From Ifrita kowaldi (Eukaryota; Chordata; Aves; Passeriformes; Cinclosomatidae): 64,000 bases of DNA. The DNA is taken from assembly GCA_013398055.1 (NCBI GenBank), contig VZRS01000247.1, positions 1,436,077-1,500,076 on the forward strand, written 5' to 3'. Position numbers and translations under genes: made by a program. The notes beneath the pieces are model-generated. The model was not told where the DNA came from, did not search any database, and saw only the letters and a program-made list of their open reading frames with translations. Below are positions 25,441-37,117 of the stretch, in pieces (position 1 is the stretch's first letter; each line of letters starts with the position of its first letter).

Positions 25441-25711
25441 GACCTAATTTATTTGGGGATTTTTTTCGTGTTTTGGTTGTGTTTTTTCCTGACTTCTGAA
25501 TGAGAAAGGAAGGGCTGAAATGTCTCTTATGTCTCTTTTTACACCTGGTTTTGTTTTTCATGGGGTATTTTGGTTTGTAGGTTGGTTGGTTGGTTGGTTG
25601 GTTTTTTGGGGTTTTTTTGGTGTTTTTTTTGTTGTTGGTTTTTCGGGGGTTTTTTTGGTTGTTGTTTTTGGTGGTTTGTTGTTTTGTTTTTTGGTTTTTT
25701 TTTTTCATTAG
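25441..25711 (+). repeat. G/T-only low-complexity tract with (GGTT)n core
   Basis: The core at 25580-25602 is a tandem GGTT repeat. It is followed by more than 100 bases that are almost exclusively G and T on the plus strand, in runs such as GGGGTTTTTTT. Frames through it (25520-25711 and 25570-25851 plus, 25430-25708 minus) are composition artefacts. The (GGTT)n portion could form a two-tetrad G-quadruplex in single-stranded form. Confidence 0.9.
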
Positions 25712-26195
25712 CTGAAGAAAAGGTTCATTCAGCTTTAACTAGAACATTTCCTATTTGGTGGTTGATTTGTTCTACAGGTTTTTTGCTTGTTTGTATTTGG
25801 GTTTTGTTTTTAACAGTTATGTATTTATTCTTATTCTTCTTGGACAGATGAAGTAGCAGCTGTATGAGGTAGACATTTTTTCCCCAATTTGACACACAAC
25901 TGTAAATACAATGAGTTGGCATATCTAATAAAGCTCTTAAAATATTTCCATCTCTTCTGATCAGCAAAAAAAGTGCTAAGGGAACCAAGAAAGGAAATAA
26001 TTTAATTCTTCACTGACATTTTTAAAGTTCACACAACTCAGGAGAGATTCCTAAGGATTGAAAAGCATCAAAGAGAACTTCATTATATTTCTTTAAATGG
26101 TCATGAGGGAAAACAGTGAGTTTATATCTTGCTGGGAGAAAATACAGGAACTCTCATATGAAATGTCCAAAGTAAAGTAAACCCATGTAGCTTGA
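25712..26195. other. Unique sequence, nothing recognised
   Basis: AT-rich. The stretch just before 26196 could be a more decayed continuation of the neighbouring CR1 fragment. Confidence 0.45.
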
Positions 26196-26346
26196 TTAAA
26201 GATAGTCAACATGGATTCAGACAGGAGAGGTCATGCTTAACTAACCTGCTGGAGTTCTTTGAAGGTATTACTGCCACAACAGATAAGGAAAGTTCAGTAG
26301 ATGGTAGTATATTTAGATTTTCAAAAGCACTTAACAAGGTTCCAAC
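26196..26346 (+). mobile_element. Old CR1-type reverse transcriptase fragment
   Basis: The plus-strand frame from about 26198 reads KDSQHGFRQERSCLTNLLEF, then after 15 residues the decayed block VDGSIFRFSKALNKVP. This is the RT segment QHGF..gRSCLTNL..F..vD..yLDFsKAFDtVP of CR1/L2-like LINEs. The aspartate of the LDFSKAFD block is replaced (FRFSKALN), so catalysis is lost. No 3' end is attached. It is more diverged than the other CR1 copies here, which suggests an older insertion. Confidence 0.75.
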
Positions 26347-27044
26347 ATCAGAGATTAATGACTAAAACTAAAGAGTCATAAAATGAAAGGTAAAATGGAA
26401 GACTAATGTAAATGTTTCCCTTGATACAAACTGGTTTTCAGCTTGCAAGTAGCTTAGATTGGGGCAGGCCAATAGGTCATTTTTCAGTACTTCTGTTCAT
26501 AGTTTCTGTTTGTGTGTTTGGTGCTTCAGTTGGGAGCAAAATTTGAGGTGATGGAGGTGATGGTCTGACTGGAAAGAGAAGAAATACACGAGAAAAAGTG
26601 AGAGACAGTTAAGCCATAAAAAAAAAATATTTAAATATTTCAAATAATTTAATATAGGGTTCTTCTGGACAGGCAACAATAATACAGTTAGCAGTGGAAA
26701 AGGTACATAATTGTTTAACCAAATCTTTTTTGGTGTCCCAGGAAATCACAATGAAAATGAAACATTTCTTTCTAGTTGCATACCTCAGATAAGAATAATT
26801 ATAGATTCTTCTCAAGTTGTTTGGCTTGAATAGCAATTTGAGGTATAGGCTTGCTGCAGAAAGTTTGAGGGCCTCAATGAAACATGCTACCTGGTGAGTT
26901 AAAGAGCAGCTGCTTTCTTATTTTGCATAGCTATTTAAATCAGCGTAGAGTAGTACCGCTAGCAACAAAGTCTAACAAAATTTTACTTGCAAATTGTCCT
27001 AGAAAAGGCTGGGGAGACTTTAACTAGATTTCAGATGTTTAATA
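26347..27044. other. Unique sequence, nothing recognised
   Basis: AT-rich, with only short frames (60 and 75 codons on the minus strand at 26497-26679 and 26609-26836) lacking domains. Confidence 0.5.
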
Positions 27045-27154
27045 GAAGAAAGAAAGAAAAGAAGAAGAGAGGAAGAGAAACAAGAGAAAGGGAAGGAGGA
27101 AAGGGAGGAAGGGAGGAAGGGAGGAAGGGAGGAAGGAAGGAAGGAAGGAAGGAA
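27045..27154 (+). repeat. Purine microsatellite, (GAAA/GGGA/GGAA)n
   Basis: A polypurine strand running from AGAAAGAAA through repeated GGGAGGAA units to five perfect GGAA units at the right end. Such tracts are length-variable and can adopt triplex structure. The 81-codon frame at 26987-27232 is an artefact of the repeat. Confidence 0.95.
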
Positions 27155-29763
27155 CTCTACATATCTGAGAAAATTCAGAACAAACTAATCCTCATTTATC
27201 TTGAAATTTTCCAATGGATCTCGAAGCACTAAGGGATAAACTGAATGCCATTTAAATGCTGCTGGTTGTCAAATGCAAAATATCAATAAAACTTCTTGAA
27301 TAAAATAAGTATGCAGTTCCTACATCAACACAGCTAAGAAAGCAAGTCTATATAATTAGAAATGTGAGATAATTTTCTTTAGTAGTTTCTAAATTATACC
27401 ATTATGTACCTTACCAAACTGCAATTATGACTACTTTTTTTCTTATTTTTTGCTTTCCCTTCTTTCTTTTGTAACTAATTGGGTAGTAACTCAGTTCATA
27501 AAAAATACACCCTAAGTACTCAAATTCATCTCCTATACCTAACTGCATATTGTTTGCAATTAAAGATGATATTAGAGTTGCAATAATCTGTTTTCTATTG
27601 TGGTGTTGTAGAATATTATAAACAGAAAATATTTTTCAGTTTTGCAGTTCTGCCAGTAGGTGGTACTAGTAGTTTCTAAATTTGATAATAAATGTCTTCA
27701 ACTTGAATATTACACTTTTCTGTCACAGCAAATAATGTGTTTCTACTCTACTGAAAATAACTTATTTCTATTTGGTGCACTTGCACTCAAGGGCAGATTT
27801 TAATTCAGTTATTATTTCTTTCAGTGATGATGCCTGTAAAGTATCCTCTAAAATGCAGTTTAGAATTTGTGTGACAAATTGTTACGTCAATTAGTTAGAT
27901 TTCAATTGAAAGGTAATCTTAAAATATCTTTTATAAAAAGTTTCCCCAGTTTTACAGCATTTGAATCTTCAAGATACAGCTCAGAATTCAGCTTTAAAAT
28001 TTTTTGACAATATTTGCTGTCAAGATTCAGAGATGAGTCATTCAAGTAGTCCCACTACTTCTTTTTAATTCAGTATACAGGCTGTTAAGTCTTGAAAAAT
28101 TATCTGTTGTTTTACTGTGTAGGTCTTTTAAGCATATGGGTGTAAAGTAAAATTCCTTTTTTTCCCCCTACTTAGGGGACAGTCAAACCCAAATAGCTGC
28201 AGAGATACAATGGTAATGCCTACAGAAAATATTCATGCAGGCCAAGGAAATTTCTATATAAGGCCAGAATCCTTGAAGCGTGGCAATAGTAGCACTTCTG
28301 GCTTTGCTAGTGGGTGACAATAGACGCAAGAAAAGAGTTATTTTGTTGCAGGCTAGTTGCCCTTAATGAACTGAGATAAATACCTCTGTGAAACAAAATA
28401 AATTAAACAGAACATGAAGTTTCTTCTGAGAAGTTATATGATTTAAAAAAATAATGAAGAGATTGCTGATTTGGGTGGGGTTGAAACCTATTTTCCCATG
28501 GAAATGTCAAAGACTAAAAACAAAAATCAAACCCCAGGAATTACATAATGCAATGACATACTACAGCAACCTTCAAAGGTTTGACTCAGAATTGTCGCCA
28601 CCATGTCAATTGTTCTGTCATTGTCATATTCATATAAACAATAATAATTAAAATGACAGAAAGTGATGTTATTAGCATGTACCTATAGTTGTGTGATCAG
28701 AATTCTCTACAACAGTGTGAAGAGATTATGCGTTCCTAAGTGGGAAGACAAAGATAAGTTTATGTACTTCTTTCATTGTATCTGTAATGTCTTAATCAGA
28801 TTTACTTCCAATGTCAGACAGCTTTTCTTAACAGTTGATATCAATTCTTGCTTATATTTTGATGTCTTTTTACTGATAAAATTGAAGAGATTTTTTTCAA
28901 GTTGTCTGTTTCTACAGGTGTTTGACAATATCTGGAAAGGATGTGTACTAAATTTTGTGTATTCTTTTGAATTTCACATAAAATGACTGATCAATAATGA
29001 GTTACTCACTTGTTTGCAAACCATTGTCTGTCTGCAAACTAAGATTTTTTTTTGTTATTATTTTTATTTTAATTTTCATCATTGCTGATTATTGAAGGAA
29101 AGGAATGCCCAACTGTCTCAAGAAACCTCATGGGACTTTATCTTCTCACCTGTTCACCATTCACCTGTAGGCATTTGACAGAGGTAACTGCTGTGCTTTA
29201 CATTCACATATGATAACCACTCTTTACTTCTCATTTTGTTCATGAATGGTTCATGGCCTGAGTGACAAATTTTGGAGGATCCTGAGGTATGAATGACAAA
29301 GTTTCACTGATAAACAAGGTAATGAATGTAAGTGTTGAGATAAGCCTGGCTATTGCAGCCCTTCTTCTTGTCAAACTGAATATGCTGCAGAATTTCACAG
29401 TGCATGGGGATTCTTATGCTTATACTAAAAATATATTTGGCTGTAGCAGATAGGAGAATGTCTCACTATAATGTGCACGTGTATTTTATGCATTTGGTTT
29501 TCAAGATTCTTGATTGAGTGTCATCAAGTAGTATAATAAGTAATAAGGCTGTTAGAGGCAGAATTCTCTAATATTTAATTTCAGAGAAATAATTAACTCA
29601 GAACCTGAAAATACAGTGTTTGAGGTGTGACGCTATAAGGATTTAAGTATGACAGTCACCTTTAAATAGGGAATTTGGTCTTTTCTATGACAAGATTTGA
29701 AATGGACAATGTGATATGGAAATGTGCAAAGTGGAACATCTGAAGGAGCATGGAGCAAGATCC
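27155..29763. other. Unique AT-rich sequence, no gene seen
   Basis: About 2.6 kb. One frame of 107 codons (28663-28986, plus) shows no recognisable domain and is T-rich, so it is probably chance. A TATATAAGG string lies near 28254-28262 with no ATG-donor structure that I trust. 29090-29340 is non-repetitive and could be conserved. Confidence 0.5.
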
Positions 29764-30180
29764 TCCCCTACTTAAGGGCCTCTCAGGGGTATTCTGGGAG
29801 CAAGACTTAGTAGTCTGTGGGCTGCACGGACATAAGTTGAAGAATTTTGAATACTGTCAGGCCATTGAGGATGCCACCAGTCCTGACTGACCCTGCCCAA
29901 TGCCTTCAGGGCTTCCCATACCCTGTCCATGGTCCAGGTCCCCATGCCAGCCTCCCACAGCCCAGCCCAGCCTTGGCCTGTTCCCATCCCACATCCCCAG
30001 GGAGGTGCCTGCTGCCTGGGGCTGTCCTGGTGTCTCCAGCTGCCCTGGTCCTGGACGGTGAGTGGGACAGGCCCTGGCTGCCAGACAGCACCCTGACAGA
30101 CCCTAAGGAACCCTCCCCAGCTCCTGAACCCTAGGGAGACCCTGGCCCGTGCAGAACTCCAGGAAGCACTGAGAAACTAC
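29764..30180. other. Isolated GC-rich, CpG-poor island of unknown nature
   Basis: About 400 bp, strongly C-rich on the plus strand (CCCAGCCCAGCC, CCATCCCACATCCCC), stands out against AT-rich flanks. I count only three CpGs, so it is not a classical CpG-island promoter. Frames are open on both strands: 95 codons at 29847-30134 plus, 71 codons at 29772-29987 minus. Their proline-, alanine- and leucine-rich content is what any such composition gives. The sharp edges suggest a mobile or satellite-derived insertion, possibly a CpG-depleted LTR, but no terminal TG..CA pair or tail was established. A non-coding exon is possible. Confidence 0.5.
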
Positions 30181-31780
30181 AACAGTCTCAAGCCTGGGAC
30201 TTGAGCAGAACCATTCTGAAGTGAAACTTGATGAATCAGCATATGATTTCACTCCAAGTTTTTAATATCCAGTAAAATATAATTTGTTTAAACCATAATT
30301 TGCCATGGAAAGACTAACTTATTCTTTTCCTTCTTGGTTAAATTACTGAATATCTCCATAACGTTTAGGGATTTTTGAGGCATTGAGGTTGATGTGATAT
30401 CTGGATCCTATTTCCAAGTCTCATGCTATTCCAAAGTCATGCCAAAGTTGACTAAATGAATCACTGCTTAAACATAGCTGGCAGCAACAGAAATTCAGGC
30501 AGCAAGATTCATTTAACACATTGATCCATAATAACAATGCAGACTGAGTCATGCTGACTATTATATTACAGCAGAAAATTCAATTATCTGTTTGGTTCCT
30601 TGCTGTTTTCCCACCATAATATCTGTGTCTGTATCCACATATGTAAAAATGTATATAATATCTGTATGTCTGCATAGATACGTGTATTTTCATTTACACA
30701 CATCTGTGCACTGATAGACAGTAGCCTAATATAGGTATTGATGTATAATAGTGTATACCTCTAGATTATAGCTATAACCTAAAGTGGTTTTGCTCCAAAT
30801 ACGCAGGAGATTGTCTCTATGTTTATACCTAGATATGTACATCTGCAAGCAGAAGAGTCACTAAAAGTATTGTGCATGGGCTGCTACCAATTTAGGAGGA
30901 TACTGAATCTGCTGCAAAAGGGCTGTTATTCCAAGCAGCCTTTTGGGGAGCTTCTAGGATCACTAAATGTTGTCTGATTTAGAAGGGAGCATAGTGTTGG
31001 TGTTATTTTTTTAAGACATGTTCTTTGGTTGAAAGGTAAAGACTTAATTTCTGAATTGATTTGAATATTTATTTATTTTTTTTAAGTTTAGACACTATAC
31101 TAGAAAATCAGAACACTAGCAAATTTATGATAAATATGAATGATCTGAAAATCTAAAATTATCATTTTCTGGAGACTAGTCACAAGTACATAAAAATAAA
31201 CCTGCTATGTTGTAGAAAACTCTTGTCAGAATACACACAAATAAATTTAAAGTATCAAGAATGTCATTGAGAATAAGGTCCCACCCTGAATGGTAAGATT
31301 CATGTGCAATTCTTTGCTTAATCTTTTAGGAATACTTACGCTGGCTCTAAAGCCTAGATTTACTTAAAAGGAAGAAATCCAGCCTTAGTATCTAAAAAGC
31401 CTTTTACATTAAGAAAGGAGAAGGCATTTATACTTAAAACATTTTTAGTAGAGTTTATTTGTCATTTATACTTTCTATAGAAAGTCCATAGACTTTCTGG
31501 TCCATTAATTTGTTCTCTATGGATTGTTACTCTAAAAGTTTATGTTCACTTATTTTATCACCCTTTTTTTTTTTTTCTTTCCCACCCTCTCTAAAATAAG
31601 AGCATCAATCTCTTCTCTTGTTTTCTGTTAATGTATTTCTTGTTTGTCCTTTTCACCCGAACACTAATATTGTTTCAATTGTTTCAGGTTACATTTTAGA
31701 AAGAGATAATATATATGTATTGAGGAAAAATATAAGCTTAAGAAAGATAAAGTCACACTGGTTCTCAGAAGGAAATGAGC
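30181..31780. other. Unique AT-rich sequence, nothing recognised
   Basis: 30640-30790 contains degenerate TATGTATATAATATCTGTATGT-like repeats. A 13-15 base T run lies at about 31565-31577. No gene or retroelement end was seen. Confidence 0.5.
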
Positions 31781-32716
31781 GATGCTCCTCAGGAGTTGGT
31801 ATTGGGACTGTTGCTGTTTAACATCTGTGTTGGTGACATGGACAGTGGGATTGAGTGCACCCTCAGCAAGTTTGCCAATGACACCAAGCCGTGTGGTGAA
31901 CATGCTGGAGGAAGGGGTTGCCATCTGGAGGGACCTGGGCAGACTTGAGAGGTGGGATGGTGCATGCCTCATCAAGTTCAACAAGACCAAGTGCAAGGGC
32001 ACCAGGGCAGTCCCAAACACAAATACAAGCTGGGCAGAAAATGGATTGAAAGCAGCCCTGAGAAGGTCTTGGGAGTGGACCAGAAGCTCGACACCACCCA
32101 GCAAGGTGTACTTGCAGCTCTGAAAGCCAACTGTGTCCTGGACTGCATGAAAAGATGCATGACCAGCTGGGCGAGAGAGAGTAATCCATTCTGGTTGAGA
32201 CCCCCTTTAAGAGTACTGCATTCAGCTCTAGAGATTCCAACATAAGAAGGACATGGACCTCTTGAAGCGAGTCCAGAGGAGAACCATGAAGAAGATCAGA
32301 GGGCTGGACCACCTCCTCTATGAAGACTGCCTGAGAGAGTTGGGTTTTTTCAGCCTGGAGAAGACTCTAGGGAGACCTTACAGCACCTTCCAGTACCTAA
32401 AGGAGGGCTACAAGAAAGCTGGAGAGGGACTTTTTATAGGGACATATAATGATAGCACAGGGGGAATGACTTTAAAATTAAATAGAGTCAGTTTAGGTTA
32501 AATATAAGGAAGAAATTCATTACTGTAAGGATGGTGAAGCATTGGAGCAGGTTGTATAGAAAAGCTGTGGATGCCCCATCCCTTGAAGTGTTCAAAGCCA
32601 GGTTGGATGGGGCTTTGAGCAGTGTGGTCAAGTTGAAGGTGTCCCTGTCCATGGCAGGGAGGTTGGAACTAGGTGATCTTTAAGGTCCCTTCTAATCTTA
32701 ACCATTATATTATATG
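31781..32716 (+). mobile_element. CR1 LINE, 5'-truncated, RT to 3' end
   Basis: It begins in the RT domain and runs to a CR1 terminus GGTCCCTTCTAATCTTAACC followed by ATTATATTATATGAT. The RT catalytic box reads SKFANDTK at 31865-31888, so the first catalytic aspartate (31877-31879, AAT) is lost. A C-terminal frame at 32253-32501 reads LLKRVQRRTMKKIRGLDHLL, very close to the normal CR1 ORF2 C-terminus. Frameshifts separate the parts, and overlapping minus-strand frames of 146 and 149 codons (31664-32312) are shadows. Similarity to the CR1 consensus as I know it is high by eye, so this copy is younger than the one at 26196. Confidence 0.95.
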
Positions 32717-34384
32717 ATAAGAATATTAAGCTGAAATCTACATAACTAATTTTTTATTCCTCAAAAAGAAAATAAAGGTAGAGTAGTGCAGTCCAGCTTA
32801 GCAGTAATCGTTTACATGTAAGATTTACTTATGTAGGTAATATCCTTAGTTAAAAGATATCTGATTATGAAAAACTGCAGCCAGTATTTCACTGATAAAT
32901 ACAAGAAAAAAAAGCTTTAAATTACATTTGGTTTGGTTTACTCTTTTTTTCCGTGTCAACTCCAATACTTTTTAATGTTTCTCAAAATATTATCTAGCTT
33001 CGTGTACTTCCACTATCCTATAAATTGTTTTCCTATGCTGTAATATCATGTTGTAGAGTACATTTAAAGTCAGCAAAGTGTGTAAGCATCTACTCAACTT
33101 TTAAGAATAGGAGAGGTCTATGTAGTTTGGATTAGTGAACTCAAGAGGATTGGTAACATGTTTAAATTCCAAACATGAGCTTAACTATTGTTACATATGG
33201 AATTTTTTCTGTAGTACATCTATTGTGAGGAGACCAAAATCGGTTTAGATAATTTCTCCATGGCATTTCTATATTATGTTTTAGTGCATGCAAGTTTTTT
33301 TTCTTTTTTTTTTTTTTGGTTTATAGAATGGTTTTTTTGCTAGCTAGTTTAATTAAGAGGACAATCAATATATGAAAATCTTAGTATATTCAAGAATTTC
33401 TTAATGGCACAGTTTTTCAATTTCTAATATAAATAAACTCTTCAAAATCTTGGACATAGAATTAAGTTGTGAAAAATGGTTTTATTTCAATTTAAAGTTT
33501 ATTTAACTCACTCAATAATAAGTTCCTTTGTATTAAAGTTATTTTTTTACTACCTAACTATAAGCAGGCCATTAACATATTATTGTGAATACCCAAGAGT
33601 AAATAGTGTACATTCACTGCTGGTTACAATTAAAAATATTTCCCTTTTGTATTGAATTTTGATCAATGACTAAAAAATTCTTGCTAAAAAAAAGAAAGAT
33701 TTTATGTTCTGTCTTTGAAAAAATTCGGAGAGAGCATGGCAAGCAGATCTGATGAACAGCACTGGCAGAGCTTAGGAATGCAGTTGCATTTAAATCATCA
33801 ATATAAACGTTTAAACAACATTAGAATCCCGTTACCATTCCTAAAAAGTCACCCAAGATCAATGGACTGAAAGTACAAAAAACACTCAGCAAAATAAGAG
33901 CATACTTTATTTTTGACCTGTACTATAGAAATTGTATGAGGTAAACATGTTTCATAATCTTGGCTCTGGCAGCAGAGAGTCTATTGCTGTCAATGGCTAC
34001 TAATTTGAACAGGACAGAATGAAAATCTAATTATATAACATAAAGGATTTTTTGACTTTTGTTCTTTTTAAGGACAGAACTGCCAATTTGGGTGTTTTCA
34101 TCTTAACGCTACTTAGATCCCAAAGCCAAAATCCATTTTTAAGTCAATACTTGTGCAAACATCATGCATAATACTTCTCTGCTTGGCCAAGACAAAATAG
34201 GGGGTTTAGGGGGTTGTTTTGGATTTCTGTTGTTTTGGTTTTTTTCCCTGAGAAGAATCATGTCCAAATCCAGATATTTTGACATTTGTAATAATTGTTA
34301 CATGTTTTTACTGAAATAATTAATTGTCATAGGCTTTACTAGAATACATAATGTAAGTACAGTTGTGATCTTAGTTGTTTCAGC
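32717..34384. other. Unique AT-rich sequence, no gene seen
   Basis: T-rich tracts lie at 32943-32950 and 33297-33320. 33725-33860 is a compact non-repetitive block containing GCATTTAAATC and is listed as a candidate conserved element. Confidence 0.5.
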
Positions 34385-34540
34385 AAGTAAGGTTACAACT
34401 GTGGACTTCAGGAAAGCTAATTTTAGCCTCTTCTGGGAATCTTCTTGGAATAATCCATGGGAACAGGCCCTGAAGGAAGAGAGGTCCAAGAAAGCTAATC
34501 CCTTCCAACCTGACCTATTCGGTGATTCTGTGATTATTTT
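34385..34540 (+). mobile_element. Internally deleted CR1 (ORF2 linker joined to 3' end)
   Basis: The frame here reads VTTVDFRKANFSLFWESSWN and then NPWEQAL. This is the linker region of CR1 ORF2 between endonuclease and RT, where DFRKA(N/D)F..LF..PWE is typical. Within about 60 bases it changes directly into CCCTTCCAACCTGACC and GGTGATTCTGTGATT, the CR1 3' terminus. The whole RT domain and most of the 3' untranslated region are missing. The 73-codon frame at 34365-34586 spans the junction but is not a gene. Confidence 0.75.
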
Positions 34541-34710
34541 AGGACAATTTCTCTCTCTTTGCAGGATAAACAGTGTCTTTCCATAGCTGCCATAAACATG
34601 TGGACATTATTTGGAAGTCTGTAAGTGTAGCAATTCATGTGTAGTCAAAGTTATTGTTGAATTTAGGCAGCCACAGAGACAATAGTCTCAAAAACAGGAG
34701 TGACAAATTT

Positions 34711-35283
34711 TGATGGTTTTGGTTGGGAAAGAATTGATTTTTTCATAGCAGCCAGTGTAGGCCTTATGGTTTAGATTTGTGCTGAAAATGGTGTTGACAA
34801 TTCAGGGATGTTTTAGCTATTGCTGAACTGGGCTTACACAGAATCAAGGTCTTTTCTGCCTCTCATGCCACCCCATCAGTGAGGAAGGCTGGAGGTGCAC
34901 AAGGAACTGGGAGGGGACAAATCCAGGACAGCTGACCACGACTGACCCAAGGGATACTCCAGACCATATGGTGTCATGTCAGCATATAAAAGATGAGGGA
35001 AGAAGGAAGGAGGAGGCATTTGGAGTGACAGTGTTTGTCTCCCATCACCATGACACGTGATGGAACCCTGCTTTCCTGGAGATGGCTACACAGCTGCCTG
35101 ACCATGGGAAGCAGTGAATGAATTCCTTGTTTTGCTTTTCTTGCAGGCACAGCTTTTGCTTTACCTCTTAAACTGCCCTAATCCCACTTTTACTCTTCTG
35201 ATTCTTTTTCCTGTCCAATCAGGGCAGTGAGTGAGTGAGTGTCTGTGTGAGGCTTTTTTTCCAACTGGAATTAAACCATGACA
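34711..35283 (+). mobile_element. Solo LTR, ERVL-like (family A), plus orientation
   Basis: It starts TGATGGTTTTGG at 34711 and ends TTAAACCATGACA at 35283, the same ends in reverse as the minus-strand copy at 36985-37550. It carries a TATAAA box at 34985-34990. Further downstream comes a degraded polyadenylation region CTCTTAAACTGCC, where better copies have ATTAAA. AAATT lies one base outside both ends (34705-34709 and 35285-35289), a possible 5 bp target duplication, though A/T-rich flanks make this weak. No internal viral sequence is attached, so it is a solo LTR left by recombination. It is about 573 bp long. Confidence 0.82.
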
Positions 35284-36984
35284 AAAATTAAGCATAAATC
35301 ACATATAAATAAGAAATTAATGAGAACAGGTAGCCCAATTATTATGCAAAAAATGTTAAAATTTTTATAGTATGCATGCTTGTGCTGCCTATGGTAAGGG
35401 GAGAAGAAGAAAAAGTAAAGAAACCTGCATTTTTCTTCCTGGGAGGTATTACAGAAGAACAAGTGAAGCATAAAGTATTCATGCTGTAGGAGCCACATAC
35501 TGTGGCAAGGCACAGAGAATTCTTAATTGATTCAAGTAAGAAGCAGGCTAAAACAGTTAAGCACAGCTTTTTCCATTTAGCTGGTTTTTTTTTCCTTCTT
35601 CAAGGCACCTGAATTTTGTTTAAGTACATAACAAAAAAACTGCCAACACCTCATTTCACGCTGCATTTGTAAATGACTTCTTTAAGGCCAGAAATAAGTA
35701 GGTACTTGTTAGCAGAAATCTCATTTAGCTGTCAGTAAAAAGGTATTCTAAGAGCATCTAATAAAGTAATAATATTGAATACAATTCTTAGAGCTTCTGC
35801 ATGTAAAGTAAGATTGAATTGGGCACGATGTTTAGCAATCACTCAGTACCTATTCAGAAGTTTGGTTTGGGGTTTAGAAGAAAATTATCTAAGTACTCTA
35901 TGAGCTAAAGAAAAAAGGCTATTATGCAATTCATACACTATTATGAAGTTTTAGATTATTATAAAATTTGTAGGCTATTATGAAATAATGGAGACTAAAG
36001 ATGTTCTCATCAGTTATTTGTATTTTGGCAGACTTCTTCATATTATTTATTAAAGACACGTCATTAAACAATTAAAATGTCTAATGTTGTAGTATTTTAG
36101 GTTATTCAAAAACACTGTTTCATTTGCATTATTTCAGTTATCACATATATCTCATTATTTATTTATTTATTTTCATTATTGTTTTAAGCCATCAAAATAT
36201 TTTTTTCCAACACAAAAAGATTTTAATGAGTTGATGTTAAAACAGACAGAACAGGAAGAGAGTTGAAACTTTAAGTTTTGGCACAAGAACATGATTTTAC
36301 ATCCAGTTCTATCATATACCTGGGGAGTTAAAGTGACCTCCGCTTTCTGATCTTGTGAAATAAAAATTTTCTTACTTAGTCCTGTTTTCAGTACAGATGG
36401 ATACTTCTCATATTTTTTCCTAATATTTTTTCTTGAGTATGTTATTCTTCTCTCTACCTTTCCCCTTACCTCTTCTGTGATGTGTAACAAAAGAATGGTT
36501 TCAGTTTCATTGCTCTTCCAAATTATTCTTATATCACATACTGCCTGTTTCTGAGATTTCACTTCCTGCTCCCAGTTCACTTATCATGGCCAGTCTCCAT
36601 CATCTACCAGTCAAATTATAAAATATGAATCTATTAGTCTTCTTATTTATTTATTTCTCTTATTAAACTTATGAGGAACTATGCCATTATCCTTCTTCAA
36701 ATTTCAACCCAAAACCCTCGTCTTGATGGTTATAATAAACTTGTTAGCATTCAGATTTCTAATAAGCTAATGATATTGACTTTCATAGCACCTTCTTTTA
36801 CTGTTTACTCCCTTCCTCCTGTTTCTATCTCTGACACAGTCACAGGTCAGAGTGTTATCAATTTTTGTTTTATACTTATAAAGGATTTCGCATAAGGTGG
36901 TGTGGGTTTTTTTTCTTTGTCTGTTGATTGGTTGGTTCTTTTTTGCTTTTTTTGTAGAATGGTATTTATTTCAAAGAATGCAAG
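35284..36984. other. Unique sequence between two LTRs; one unrecognised ORF
   Basis: A minus-strand frame of 134 codons (36176-36580) is the longest non-element frame in the window. It is lysine- and isoleucine-rich with no domain, signal peptide or membrane segment that I recognise, and is probably chance. A short (TTTA)n run, TTATTTATTTATTTATT, lies near 36157-36174. 36600-36890 is T/C-rich. Confidence 0.5.
36980..36984. repeat. Left target site duplication GCAAG
   Basis: Identical to the 5 bases directly after the LTR at 37551-37555, marking the integration site. Confidence 0.88.
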
Positions 36985-37111
36985 TGTCATGGTTTAACCT
37001 CAGCCATCAACAAAACCCCACAAAGCTACTCACTCACTCCCTCACCAGTGGGTTTGGGGAAAGAATCAGAAGGGCAAAAGTGAGAAAACTCGTGGTCTGA
37101 GACAAAGACAG

Positions 37112-37117
37112 TTTAAT
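37112..37117 (-). terminator. LTR polyadenylation signal ATTAAA
   Basis: The minus-strand hexamer ATTAAA lies in CCCTATTAAACTG, the R region of the LTR. Its position downstream of the TATA box is as expected for an LTR. Activity is not known. Confidence 0.65.

Noticed and set aside
29764..30180. CpG-island promoter
   Set aside because: GC-rich but with only about three CpGs in 400 bases, and no TATA, initiator or first-exon structure.
31664..32312. Minus-strand frames of 146 and 149 codons
   Set aside because: They are antisense shadows of the plus-strand CR1 copy at 31781-32716.
36176..36580. 134-codon minus-strand frame outside any element
   Set aside because: No domain, signal peptide or membrane segment recognised, and lysine/isoleucine-rich as AT-rich DNA gives. 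No promoter or splice context that I trust.
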